From Gautieria morchelliformis (taxonomy: Eukaryota; Basidiomycota; Agaricomycetes; Gomphales; Gomphaceae), in contig WHVA01000266.1 of assembly GCA_015179125.1 (NCBI GenBank), positions 86,626 through 150,625 of the forward strand: a stretch of 64,000 nucleotides of DNA, written 5' to 3'. Under the pieces are notes generated by a model, which worked only from the letters and a program-made list of their open reading frames with translations, was not told the origin of the DNA and did no database searches. The translations under genes and the position numbers were made by a program. Below, piece after piece: positions 24,446 through 33,366 of this stretch. Within the stretch, counting starts at the first letter, position 1, and each line of letters opens with the position of its first letter.

Positions 24446-26681
24446 TCAATTGGTGCGGGTTGGCCGCAAAAACGACGCCTGCGGAAAACTAGCGCAGCTC
24501 CTCAGTGAAGCGCACCCACTAGTCTGAGCGCCATCGCGAGGTTGCTTAGTAACATAGCTCGATCGCGATGAATGAAGCTGCTCGAGTAATAGAATTATTA
24601 GCCTAGACATGTTGTAAAACTCGATGCGACGTACATGAACATGAAGGTTGCTGCTACGGTCCACGACAACTTGCTCCGTGCCTGCGTGATTCTCCAATGA
24701 AGCCAGATAGGTAGTTTCCAGCATTCCAGCTATGGCGTAAGGCGATCAAATAAAGATCATGGGCGACAGTGTGGAGTACTAACTTTGGTTGATAACGAAG
24801 ATCTGGGGTTGAATATTCCGAATCTCCTGAGAGAGATTTCCAGGAATAGGACCATCCTAGTACAGTAAGTCACAGAACAAATCTCGTATGAGTATCTGGC
24901 TCACTTTCAGCCATACCATCACATCATCGTCATGCGCGAGAGCAAATTCGGCATCGGAGTTCTGTTGCTATCTCAGTAATTAGCAGACCAGTTGTTGGCA
25001 ATGAATGTCACCTCCAAAATATATAGAAGTGTAATCTCCAGAGCTGTGGGTGTCTGCTTGAAGTGAGACATGACTTTATCAAGAAAAGGCGCATATATAT
25101 ACCTTGCACTGCTTGAGTTGGAGGTAAAGATCAAGATCTTCGTCCACATCTATACCAACTTTCGAGTCTTTCGTCGACAAGTGAGATAGACCGGTGTTTC
25201 TATCCGATAATCCACCCGTGCCAAATCGTGCCACATCTTCACCCTCGGAGGATGACAATGAAGAATTTCCCGGCGGACCTGATGGGAGATCTTGTCGACT
25301 GCGTGATGGGCCAGTCTTGTCCTTGTCGCTTGCAGGACCAGGGCTGCCGCCTCCGGGACCAGGGCTGCCGCCTCCGGGACCAGGGCTGCCGCCTCCGGGA
25401 CCAGGGCTGCCGCCTCCAGGACCGGGGTTGTTGCCTCCAGGACCAGGGTTGGCGCCCCCAGGACCAGGGTTGTCACCTCCTTTGTGGCTTCCAGGTTTTA
25501 TCAGATCGAACCCGTGTTCGTCACTACCACAATCTCCCCAATGGAAAAGTAGGGCAAGCCCGGTGTGCCTATCACAAATTTTATAACCACGTATAAAAAC
25601 TCCTTGATCCCGCGGACCCTCAACTCCATCAAAAATTTCTGTAGGTCCAAAACAATTGTTCATCGAACAGAAAATGAACCGCTGCGTCTCGTGCATACCT
25701 TGGTGGGTGCGTCTTGCAGCCTCGCTGATGCTGACCATTGCATCAGAGCCAGAGGTGCTGACATCGCCTGTCAGTCTCAGGCTGCCAGCAACGTGTCAAA
25801 GAAATAATACGCACATGTCATTTTCCCTGCTCTGTGGCATGCTAGTTTCGTCTGCCCGGGGCCGCTCATTTGTTTGGAGTACTGGACCTGCATGTGCTAC
25901 TGCCCCTGAAGATGTGCTGATTGACCATTCACCCTGTGCGTATGTTCCCTCCCCGGGGCGAAATTCGAAATGTACTGCACTGGAGCAATCATGAAAGGTG
26001 ACACACGCCCAGGAAGACGTCTTGTGCCATCCGGTAACTAGAACCAGGTCGAATATGCGTATGTCAGGCCGGCCGATGAATTGCACCCAGGAGGCACAGT
26101 GCTTTTGTATATATCTGATATATTTGAGTGTTTCTGCGGCATCCCGGATCTCCATGACGTCTTTGTATAAGAGGATGGCTCCTTCCTGTTTGGAAGACGT
26201 GAAGCTCAACGGGCCACTGGCACTTATGGGTGGACTGTCACTGCATCAGTGGGAAAGGTACTAGAACGACATGACTGGTTACACACATTTTCCCACTGAC
26301 GACAGTTGGTCCCCTCTCTGTTACGAACCCCACTCCCCAATACGTCTTGTCAATAGTATAGCCGATGGCAAGGGGATAGTACCCCTCCGGTTTGCTGCGT
26401 CCGTTGTTCTCATCCTCACGCCATTCTTTCGATGTATCAAAGAATGGGATCCACTTGCCGCCGTGCACGTAACCTACTTCGGCTATGTTGACCGGACCAG
26501 GAAACCATGGTGCGAAACCCTTGAACTCAGAGAGCATATTCTGGGCGTAAACTTCATCCTCATTCCTTTCGCGCAGACGTGAGGGGCGAAAGGAGTAGCG
26601 AACAAGTTGAAAAAGAATAAGAAAAAGAAAGAGGAAAATAAGCAGACCAACAGCTACGAATGGTGTCAAAAACTGGAACAT
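24446..26681 (-). CDS. Membrane-anchored mushroom protein of unknown function with PGPGGGS repeats
   Basis: The ATG complementary to 26,679-26,681 gives an N-terminal membrane anchor (FLTPFVAVGLLIFLFLFLIL) followed by a basic stop-transfer patch. After an intron a conserved block reads SKQEGAILLYKDVMEIRDAA, KYIQ-type helix, HCASWVQFIGRPDIRIFDLV, LVTGWHKTSSWACVTF. I recognise this arrangement from proteins of unknown function that are numerous in Agaricomycetes. The next exon holds GPTEIFDGVEGPRDQGVFIR and a PGPGGGS repeat, then ends DVDEDLDLYLQLKQCKV. Short downstream exons (TPTALEITLLYILE; NSDAEFALAHDDDVMVW; DGPIPGNLSQEIRNIQPQIF) join in frame to a last exon with a stop at about 24,446. The 3' exons are less certain than the rest. 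No enzyme motif was seen. Confidence 0.65.
25325..25490 (-). repeat. 21-bp tandem repeat encoding PGPGGGS/PGPGGAN
   Basis: Seven units of a 21-bp repeat lie inside the preceding gene. The first four (25,340-25,420 on the plus strand) are nearly identical; the last three have diverged (PGPGGNN, PGPGGAN, PGPGGDN type). Together they form a flexible Gly/Pro linker between the conserved block and the acidic C-terminal part. Unit number is likely to vary between strains because the units are so alike. Confidence 0.8.
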
Positions 26682-27225
26682 AGGATACTGCAGAAACTTG
26701 TTGAAGATGGAGTGACTTCTATCCAGCGCCGTTCGGGGTTACTTATGGCTAAATTTTTTGTATTTCAGAGTCCGAATCTTTAAGTCGCTCATAGTCATCA
26801 CTGAGCTACGATTGTCAACGAAAAGGCCCGCATACCCAAGGCCAAGGATCGGCCAAGGTGAGTGTTCGCAGAGGAGAGACCGTCCCGGATATGATGCAAG
26901 CATTAGCGCATCAGGCAAGGAACGCCGGACGACATCGAGGGCCGGATCGCGAGGGCACGCGTGCGAGTGGCACGGATGGGGAGCGCCTGGAGTGTGGTGG
27001 CTATTGTGGACGGTCACGGTACGGGGACTAATACAGGTGGCCGCGGGCGCTATGCCCGAAATAGCATGTCCGTGAGCTCCGGGCGGAAATGAGCAACAAA
27101 CGACCTTCGGCGGTAGGCCCCGGGCGTACTGACGGACGGGGTATGTTTCTGCATACTGGGTACTCATATCCCACACGCAGGCGGGAAATAGCTTATACAA
27201 CCAGTACACCGTGAAAACAAACAAA
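26682..27225. other. Intergenic, upstream of the LINE
   Basis: It holds the promoter of the minus-strand gene starting at 26,681 and then GC-rich sequence. The minus strand stays open from about 27,533 to 26,739, but that frame crosses into the LINE 5' region and encodes no recognisable domain. I treat it as chance. Confidence 0.35.
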
Positions 27226-27375
27226 AGAGAGAGACTTTTCTCACGCTTACCATCACCACCAAAACACCCAAAATCGCATTCCCTACACACACGCTTGCTA
27301 AACTGCACGCCAGTGCATCGCTGACTACAGCCAGCGGCGAAACCGAGCTTCCCTGAAAAAGAAGCCGTTAAAACG

Positions 27376-29136
27376 ATGCCACAAAGCGTCGAACCCCAGG
27401 CGCCTGCCACGTCACAAGCTCGCACAAGGGCAGGCGCCACACAACAAGCCAGCAACAAAACTAGGTCAGATTTGTTGTTGGAGCCAAACACGTCGGTCAG
27501 AACCAGAGAGCAAGCGAGGCAGTTCCTAGACAAACACGGGTACTACACGAAGGATGATCCGTTGTCGACAGAACAGCTAAGTTACGCTCTGTTATCACCT
27601 GCACACAACGTTAGCGGCAAAACCCTGCAGGAGGGAGTTCGGGCGGTGGCCATTCTAATGATGGAGGATGCCACGAGAGCAGCGGTCTCGCGACAAATCG
27701 AAAAGCACATTGAAACGACCCTGGCCAAACTGGAAGCAGCCGCTGACAGGGCCAAAGAGGCGGCTGAGGTGGCAGAAGAAGCAACAGAAGGAGCCAGAAA
27801 TGTCATTGAGCATTTGAACAGCATGGAAGGACAGAGGGAACGGCAAGGGGAAAGCAACGCAAGAGGGACGACATACGCAGCCGCATTGAAAGGTAACGTC
27901 CCCTTGTCACACTTAAACAACCTGGCAAAAGCGAAAATGAAAGCGAGACAAATACTGATTGATGGAGACATGTCACGAGAACAGGACGACCTAAGCAAGC
28001 TAACGGAACAGGAGCTGGTAGCGAAAGCTAACGAAGCAGTAAGCAACCTCGAGCCGGACCCAGAAAGAATAGACATAAGCTTCGTGGGAGCCAAGAAGCT
28101 AGCGAACGGGGGAGTAGTACTGGACATGGAAACAGAGGAGGCGGCCAAATGGGTGCAGATGAACAAGAGGTCGTTTTTGAGCAAATTCAGCGGGACGGCC
28201 ACGATAAAAGAAAGAACACTATCAGTAATAGTGGAGTATGTGCCGCTGAACCACTCACCCGACGCCATGGCGGAGATGAGAAAGATCGAGAGGGACTCTA
28301 AACTCCCCGACGGATCCCTGCTCTCAACCCGGTGGATAAAGCCCGTCCACAGGAGGACGGCAGGACAGAGATCGGCACACATTATCGCCAAGTTCACATC
28401 CACAGAAGCAGCAAATCAAAGCATAAGAGACGGGATGATAATAGCAGGAAAGAGAACCTGGGCCAGGAGAATGAAAAAAGAACCACGAAGGTGTCTAAAA
28501 TGTCAGCGATACAATGCTTGGCACATGGCAGCAGAGTGCAGCGGCAGAGACACGTGTGGGACATGCGGAGAAGAGCACAGGACAGCCGAATGCCAGGAAG
28601 ACGATCCGAGCAAATTCAAATGCACGAACTGCGACGCAAAAGGCCACCTGTCATAGGATAGGACATGCCCGGTATTCAGATCAGAATGCGCAGCGGCAGA
28701 AAAGAGCGATCCAGAACACACGTACAAATTCTTTCCCAACGATGACCCGTGGACGTGGGAACAACACCAAGAGGTGGAGGAAACAGACGATGTGGGGGAC
28801 CTCATAAAAAAACTCAGGGAACAGGAGGACAGGAGATGGAAAACGACGGAAATGGAAAGAAGGATGGCAAGACAAGCGGACAGCAGAAGCAGGGAGAGGC
28901 CCCAAGCGGAACCAGATAACTCGCGATATAGAGGAAGGATTGAAAGCAGAGGAAACGCACGCGGGAGAGGAAGAGGTGCGAACCCAAGAGTCGGGCACAT
29001 GGACCAAGGGTGGCAGGACAGAGAACGGGGTGAAGGGCGACAAAGCAGACTGGATGACTACGGAATCGGGGTCAGCCGTGAGAGGACACAAACAGTACAG
29101 CAAGACGGAAACGACAACAACACACGCCAAGGATGA
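27376..29136 (+). pseudogene. LINE ORF1 (gag-like, zinc knuckles) with one nonsense codon
   Basis: This is the nucleic-acid-binding protein of the LINE. It begins MPQSVEPQAPATSQARTRAG, has a long helical coiled-coil-like part (LAKLEAAADRAKEAAEVAEE, about 27,720-27,780) and a C-terminal set of zinc knuckles (CLKCQRYNAWHMAAEC, CGTCGEEHRTAEC, CTNCDAKGHL). A TAG at about 28,654-28,656 interrupts the last knuckle between HLS and DRTC. Beyond it the same frame stays open to a TGA at 29,134-29,136, so a single substitution broke an otherwise intact reading frame. The tail is Arg/Gly rich (RGNARGRGRGANPRVGH). Its stop overlaps the ORF2 start as ATGA. Confidence 0.85.
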
Positions 29137-29893
29137 ACGAAGAAAACCAACAAATGCGAAAATTGAGAATCAGACAACAGAACGTCAACAAATCGCTAAC
29201 GGCAACGGTAGAAATGCTAGCTAAGTGCTCACCTGAAAAATATGATGTCCTTGCAATCCAAGAACCATATATTGACTTCCTAGGCAACGCTAGACCCACG
29301 CCAAACTGGTACTCGGTGTACCCCAGAACGCACTTCCACGACAAAGAGACGCGAACGAGATTGATGATGCTGATAAGCAAAAGGATGGCGACGAGCGCAT
29401 GGGGAGCAATCGATATGGGATCGCCAGATGTTATGGCAGTAAAGATTAAAACCAACATGGGTGACGTCCTGATAGTCAATTCATATGTGGACTGCGCCCA
29501 TTCTAACAGTATAAGAGCCATACAGAAATATATGCAGCACAGAGCGGCAGAAGGGACCACGCAAGAAAGGGAGATAGAGGGCATGGTGTGGCTCGGGGAT
29601 TTCAATAGGCACCACCCAGTGTGGGACGAGCTGCGCAACGCACACCTATTCACCAGGGCAAATCTAGATGAGGTGCAAATACTCTTGGACGTAGTAGCAG
29701 ATCACGGACTACACATGGCGCTACCTAAGGATGTACCCACGCTCAGATCGATGGCTACGGGGAATTACATGCGAACAGATAATGTCTTTGCATCGCCTTC
29801 AGTCATTGAAAACATGATTAGCTGTAGCACAGTGCCAGAAGATCTACCACCAAAAAGCGACCACCTGCCCGTAGACACCACGATCGACGTATC
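29133..29893 (+). pseudogene. LINE ORF2, 5' part: APE-type endonuclease
   Basis: This is the N-terminal half of ORF2, starting at the ATG 29,133-29,135 that overlaps the ORF1 stop. The apurinic/apyrimidinic-type endonuclease that nicks target DNA is shown by YDVLAIQEPYIDFLG, GMVWLGDFNRHHPVWDE (GDFN block) and KSDHLPVDTTIDVS (SDH block). The frame is cut off at 29,893 by the chromovirus LTR. It resumes in the same frame at 36,665 after removal of the insert and one copy of its GTATC duplication, reading on with IKASMQPPKPNYR. So the endonuclease itself has no internal lesion. Confidence 0.9.
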
Positions 29894-30383
29894 TGTCAGG
29901 GGACACCCTGTTTTCCATTTCCAGTTCCGACACCACATGCAGTTCCGACTCCATTTCCGACTCCGGTTCCAGTTCCGATTCCATCTCCGCCACCGCTTTT
30001 GGAAATGATTCCGCTTCTGGGAGAACTTCCACCAGTTCTGTTCGCCTCGCCAGTTCCACTCCAATTTCCGACTTCCACTCTCGGAACAGTGTCGGAAATC
30101 AAGCGACTCGTGTAATAGGTGGCATCAAGGGTCGATCAAGGGTCAGGGTGGTCAGGGAGATGCAGGGTTGATGGCGGGTGCCAAGTGTTGTCCCTGGCTG
30201 CGCAGTGTAGTATAATACGGGCTCGCTGACATTGGGGGTCCTTAGACTTTTCTCTTTGGATTTCCCCTTGTCAGGTGAGAATCCCCTCTCTTGTATGCTC
30301 TGTTCATTTATACATACTTTGGATTTCCCCTTGTCAGTTGTGTGGTAGTGTGATCTCCACAACCAGCTAGGGTTGCCCTTACA
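29894..30383 (+). repeat. 5' LTR of element 1
   Basis: 490 bp, TG...CA. The U3 part is rich in TTCCG (six copies in about 150 bp). A TATA box (30,211) lies near the start of a predicted R region. The 21-mer CTTTGGATTTCCCC...GTCAG occurs twice, at 30,254-30,274 and 30,317-30,337, so U5 contains a direct repeat with a 63-bp period. Confidence 0.95.
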
Positions 30384-30395
30384 GCAGAAAAGTCT
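30211..30395 (+). promoter_or_regulatory. LTR promoter and self-priming site of element 1
   Basis: TATAATAC at 30,211 lies 33 bp before AGACTTTTCT (30,244-30,253). The reverse complement of that 10-mer, AGAAAAGTCT, occurs at 30,386-30,395, only two bases inside the LTR border, exactly where a primer-binding site belongs. If transcription starts at about 30,244, the RNA 5' end could fold back and prime reverse transcription, as is known for Tf1 and related chromoviruses. The same pair is kept in element 2. Confidence 0.7.
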
Positions 30396-30570
30396 CTCCC
30401 CTAGAGGACCGGCGGTTGTACTGCGCGTTGCATTCGCCATAGGTGCGTTCGGAATCAGAGACAGCGACTCGGAGATTGCGACCTCTTCTGCACACACAGC
30501 GTACGACAGCCCCTCTTCTTACGTCGAGCTCCCAACCCCGGAAATCCCGTCCCATATTTCTCCTTCCGAC

Positions 30571-31746
30571 ATGGATCCGGACGATCGTCTTCGGAATATG
30601 GAGGAGGAACTGACGCGGAACCGGATGAAGACCGACGCGATTGAAACAGCCTTACAAGCGATTTTGGCTAAGTTAGATATTCCACAAAGTGGTGGAAATG
30701 AAATGCTGGACGATCCGGATTTTGGAAAAGCTGAAGTAGCGGAAGAGAGGGTCTCCGCGAAGTTAGCAAAGGTCAAACCCGCAACTCCGGCGGACTTTGA
30801 CGGAGATCGGGGGAAGGGACGCACATTCTTCAACACATGCAGCATCTACTTCGCAATTGTCGGAGACCTCTTTCCAAACCACCAGGCTCGGATTCACTGG
30901 GCATTGTCCTTTTTCAAGTCGGACCGCGCAGCCCGTTTTGCAAACAAGGTGATCTGACATGAAGCAAAGGGCAAGGGGAACTACTTCCGGGACTGTGACA
31001 CCTTTGAGAAAACATTTTCCGACCAGTTCTGCCCGAAAAACGAGCAGCTCACAGCCCTTACGAAGCTCGAGGGGACCAGCTGGTACCAGGCCAAGGATCC
31101 GGTCGATGACTACATTGATCGCTTCCAGGAGCTCATCGACCTTGTAGAGTATGACGACGACAAGACGATCGTCATCAAATTCCGACGAGGACTTGATCTG
31201 ACACTCCAGAACCAAGTCGCGCTGCTTGGGGATGGAGCTCCGGATTTTGATGACCTGGAAGGGTGGTACCAAGCTGCGCAGAGGGTGTCCCGGAACAGGG
31301 AAGCAAATGAGGCCTTCGTGGAGATGAGCCGGAACATGACACGCAGTTCCACTCATCCTACTCCACCTGCGCCAAAACCCGGAAGCGCATTCATTCCCAC
31401 CCGGAAATTATTTCCGACGCTTGCTCTGCCTGCTCCTATTAGGAACCCTAGCCCTCCTCCCTCGAAGAGTGGCCCTGCCCCGATGGATATTGACCGCATG
31501 TGCGGAAAAGGCCACGGAACTATCACCTGCTTCCGATGTCGACAACCAGGCCACTATGCTCGCGAGTGCCCCCAAGCCTTTGATATCCGGCTTATGACCA
31601 CAGAGGAGAAACTCGAGCTCCTTCCAGAGTTCCTCGCACTTGCGGACATAAGCGGAGTGCCCTCTGCGGAAGAAGTTTCCGAAAATGCGGAACATGATCC
31701 ACCGGAAGCGGAGGATGCGTCGGATTTTGTGACGCGCAGCGGGTGA
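30571..31746 (+). pseudogene. Gag of element 1, one nonsense codon
   Basis: The first ATG of the gag frame is at 30,571 (MDPDDRLRNMEEELTRNRMK). The frame upstream is also open back into the LTR, so an earlier non-ATG start cannot be excluded. Capsid-type blocks include TFFNTCSIYFAIVGDLFPNH, WALSFFKSDRAARFANKVI and TSWYQAKDPVDDYIDRFQEL. The nucleocapsid zinc knuckle is CFRCRQPGHYARECP. A TGA at about 30,955-30,957 replaces the CGA (Arg) found in element 2, a CpG transition. The rest of the frame stays open to the TGA at 31,744-31,746, where it overlaps pol by four bases in the -1 frame. Confidence 0.9.
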
Positions 31747-32878
31747 GATGTGTGCCCCTGCTGCCTGTACATAACCGGTTTGCCTGTCTTGAAGTAGAGA
31801 ATGAAAAGCCCCCACTCCCCTCACTTCGTACAGACCCACCGGATAAAGTCACACAAAAACCAAATCCGACACCCTGTCCATCCCGCATCCGCCCTTGGGA
31901 GAAACACCTTCCGAAGCGCTATGTTGTCGCTGCCACCCCTGGCCCCAAGTCACTAGTCATTAAGGTGGAGATCCAGACGACAGATACGGCGGAAGTCAAA
32001 TCCGGACCCGCCCTTGTCGATTGCGGGGCCACTGGTCAGTTTATAGACCGGGACTATGTGGAACGGAACCGACTGACCACGCGGAAGTTGCAACGTGCAA
32101 TCCCGGTGTTCAATGTGGATGGAAGCCCCAATGAGGCAGGGTCCATCACGGAGATAGTAGACACGATTCTCCGCTACGATGGGCATTCAGAACGCACTTC
32201 CTTTGCAGTCACCAGCCTGGGGAAGCAAGACATCATCCTCGGGTTTACCTGGCTTCAGGAGCACAACCCAGAGATCAATTGGCAGACTCAGAAGGTACTG
32301 ATGAGTCGATGTCCAGCCAAGTGTCACATGTGCCGGTCGGAAGTGCGGAAGGAACACCAGGAGCAGCGGAAGACCGAACGGCTCATACAGACATGTCGTT
32401 CTGGCCCCCATCCACTGCTTGCAGAAGAAGACTCGGAAGCAGAATTTGAACCGGATCCCACTCCCAATTCCAATTCCGATTCCGATTCTGACTCCGACGT
32501 CATTCGACTCGGTCCGGAAGACACTCTGGTGGAAGGGGAGCGCTTGCTGTACATAAACCTTCCGCCAGAAGCGGAACACATCCACGCCACCGGAAATATT
32601 TCGCAATGCCTTGCTGAAGCCTCCAAGAAGCATGATAGAGCAGAGGTGGAAATTCCAGAGTACCTGCGGGAGTTCGAGGACGTCTTTTCCAAGGAGTCGT
32701 TTGATGCCCTGCCTCCACGGAAGCTGTGGGACCACGCCATCGAGTTGGAGCCTGGGTCAAAGCCCACCAACTGCAAAGTCTACCCGCTGTCACCCAAGGA
32801 GCAGGTAGAGCTCAATGCATTCCTTGCAGAAAACCTCCGTACAGGGAGGATCCGCCCCTCCAAGTCACCCATGGCATC

Positions 32879-33366
32879 TGTTAGCAACTAGGGGCTATGG
32901 CAGGGAAGGTTCGGTAGAGTTCTTAGAAAGCTAGAATCAAATACACTCTCTCAGTGAATTTATTGTCACTATTATATTAATACAATACCTAGAATCAAAT
33001 ACACTACATGATTTTCAGTCAACATGCTATGTAAATATGAAAGATACTACTCGCCTCTCTCAGTGAATTTATTGTCACTGAGAGAGGAGCACTATCCTGT
33101 CTCAGAAGGCATATACGTGCACCCGGCCCTTTAGCGCCCAAGGGCTCGCGCGTCGAAGTCATTTCAAACTCCGCTGGGTGCAGCCGCCTGTGAAAATAGG
33201 AATAACAGAATGAAATGGAGAGATAAGGAGTGACTGGAAAATTTTGAAAATAATCAGAGAAATAGATGCATGGTACAAGAACAATGTGAGAAAGAATTGG
33301 AACACCATACAGTAAATCGAACATATTATGCTTGATTTTGGTGCAGGAGCATAAATGCACCCAACA
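32879..33366 (+). mobile_element. Solo LTR nested in pol of element 1
   Basis: A 488-bp insert begins TGTTAGCAACT and ends CACCCAACA (TG...CA). It is flanked by a perfect 5-bp duplication, GCATC, at 32,874-32,878 and 33,367-33,371. Excising it with one GCATC restores the pol codons found in element 2. It contains no coding sequence and is unrelated to the element 1 LTR. I read it as a solo LTR left by LTR-LTR recombination; a small non-autonomous LTR-like element is the alternative. Strand is not determinable beyond the TG...CA convention. Confidence 0.85.
33054..33087. repeat. Perfect 13-bp hairpin inside the solo LTR
   Basis: CCTCTCTCAGTGA, an 8-base loop ATTTATTG, then TCACTGAGAGAGG: a perfect inverted repeat. 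A one-armed copy of the left arm plus loop (CTCTCTCAGTGAATTTATTG) occurs about 100 bp upstream at about 32,955. The sequence AATCAAATACACT also occurs twice, at about 32,936 and 32,991, so part of this LTR is duplicated. Confidence 0.9.

Noticed and set aside
25194-25596. Two plus-strand frames rich in PGPGLPP or CRLRDQG.
   Set aside because: They are antisense readings of the PGPGGGS repeat.
26739-27533. Long minus-strand open frame (264 codons).
   Set aside because: It crosses from intergenic DNA into the antisense of LINE ORF1, has no domain, and looks like a chance frame in GC-rich sequence.
27582-28403. Long open frame antisense to LINE ORF1.
   Set aside because: It is a shadow of the zinc-knuckle protein; its Leu/Ser-rich content is the mirror of the sense codons.
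30275-30384. Possible intron in the LTR leader (CAG|GTGAG donor, CCCTTACAG acceptor at the LTR end).
   Set aside because: The acceptor AG depends on the first base after the LTR, and the same bases are needed for LTR ends and priming. No coding evidence supports it.
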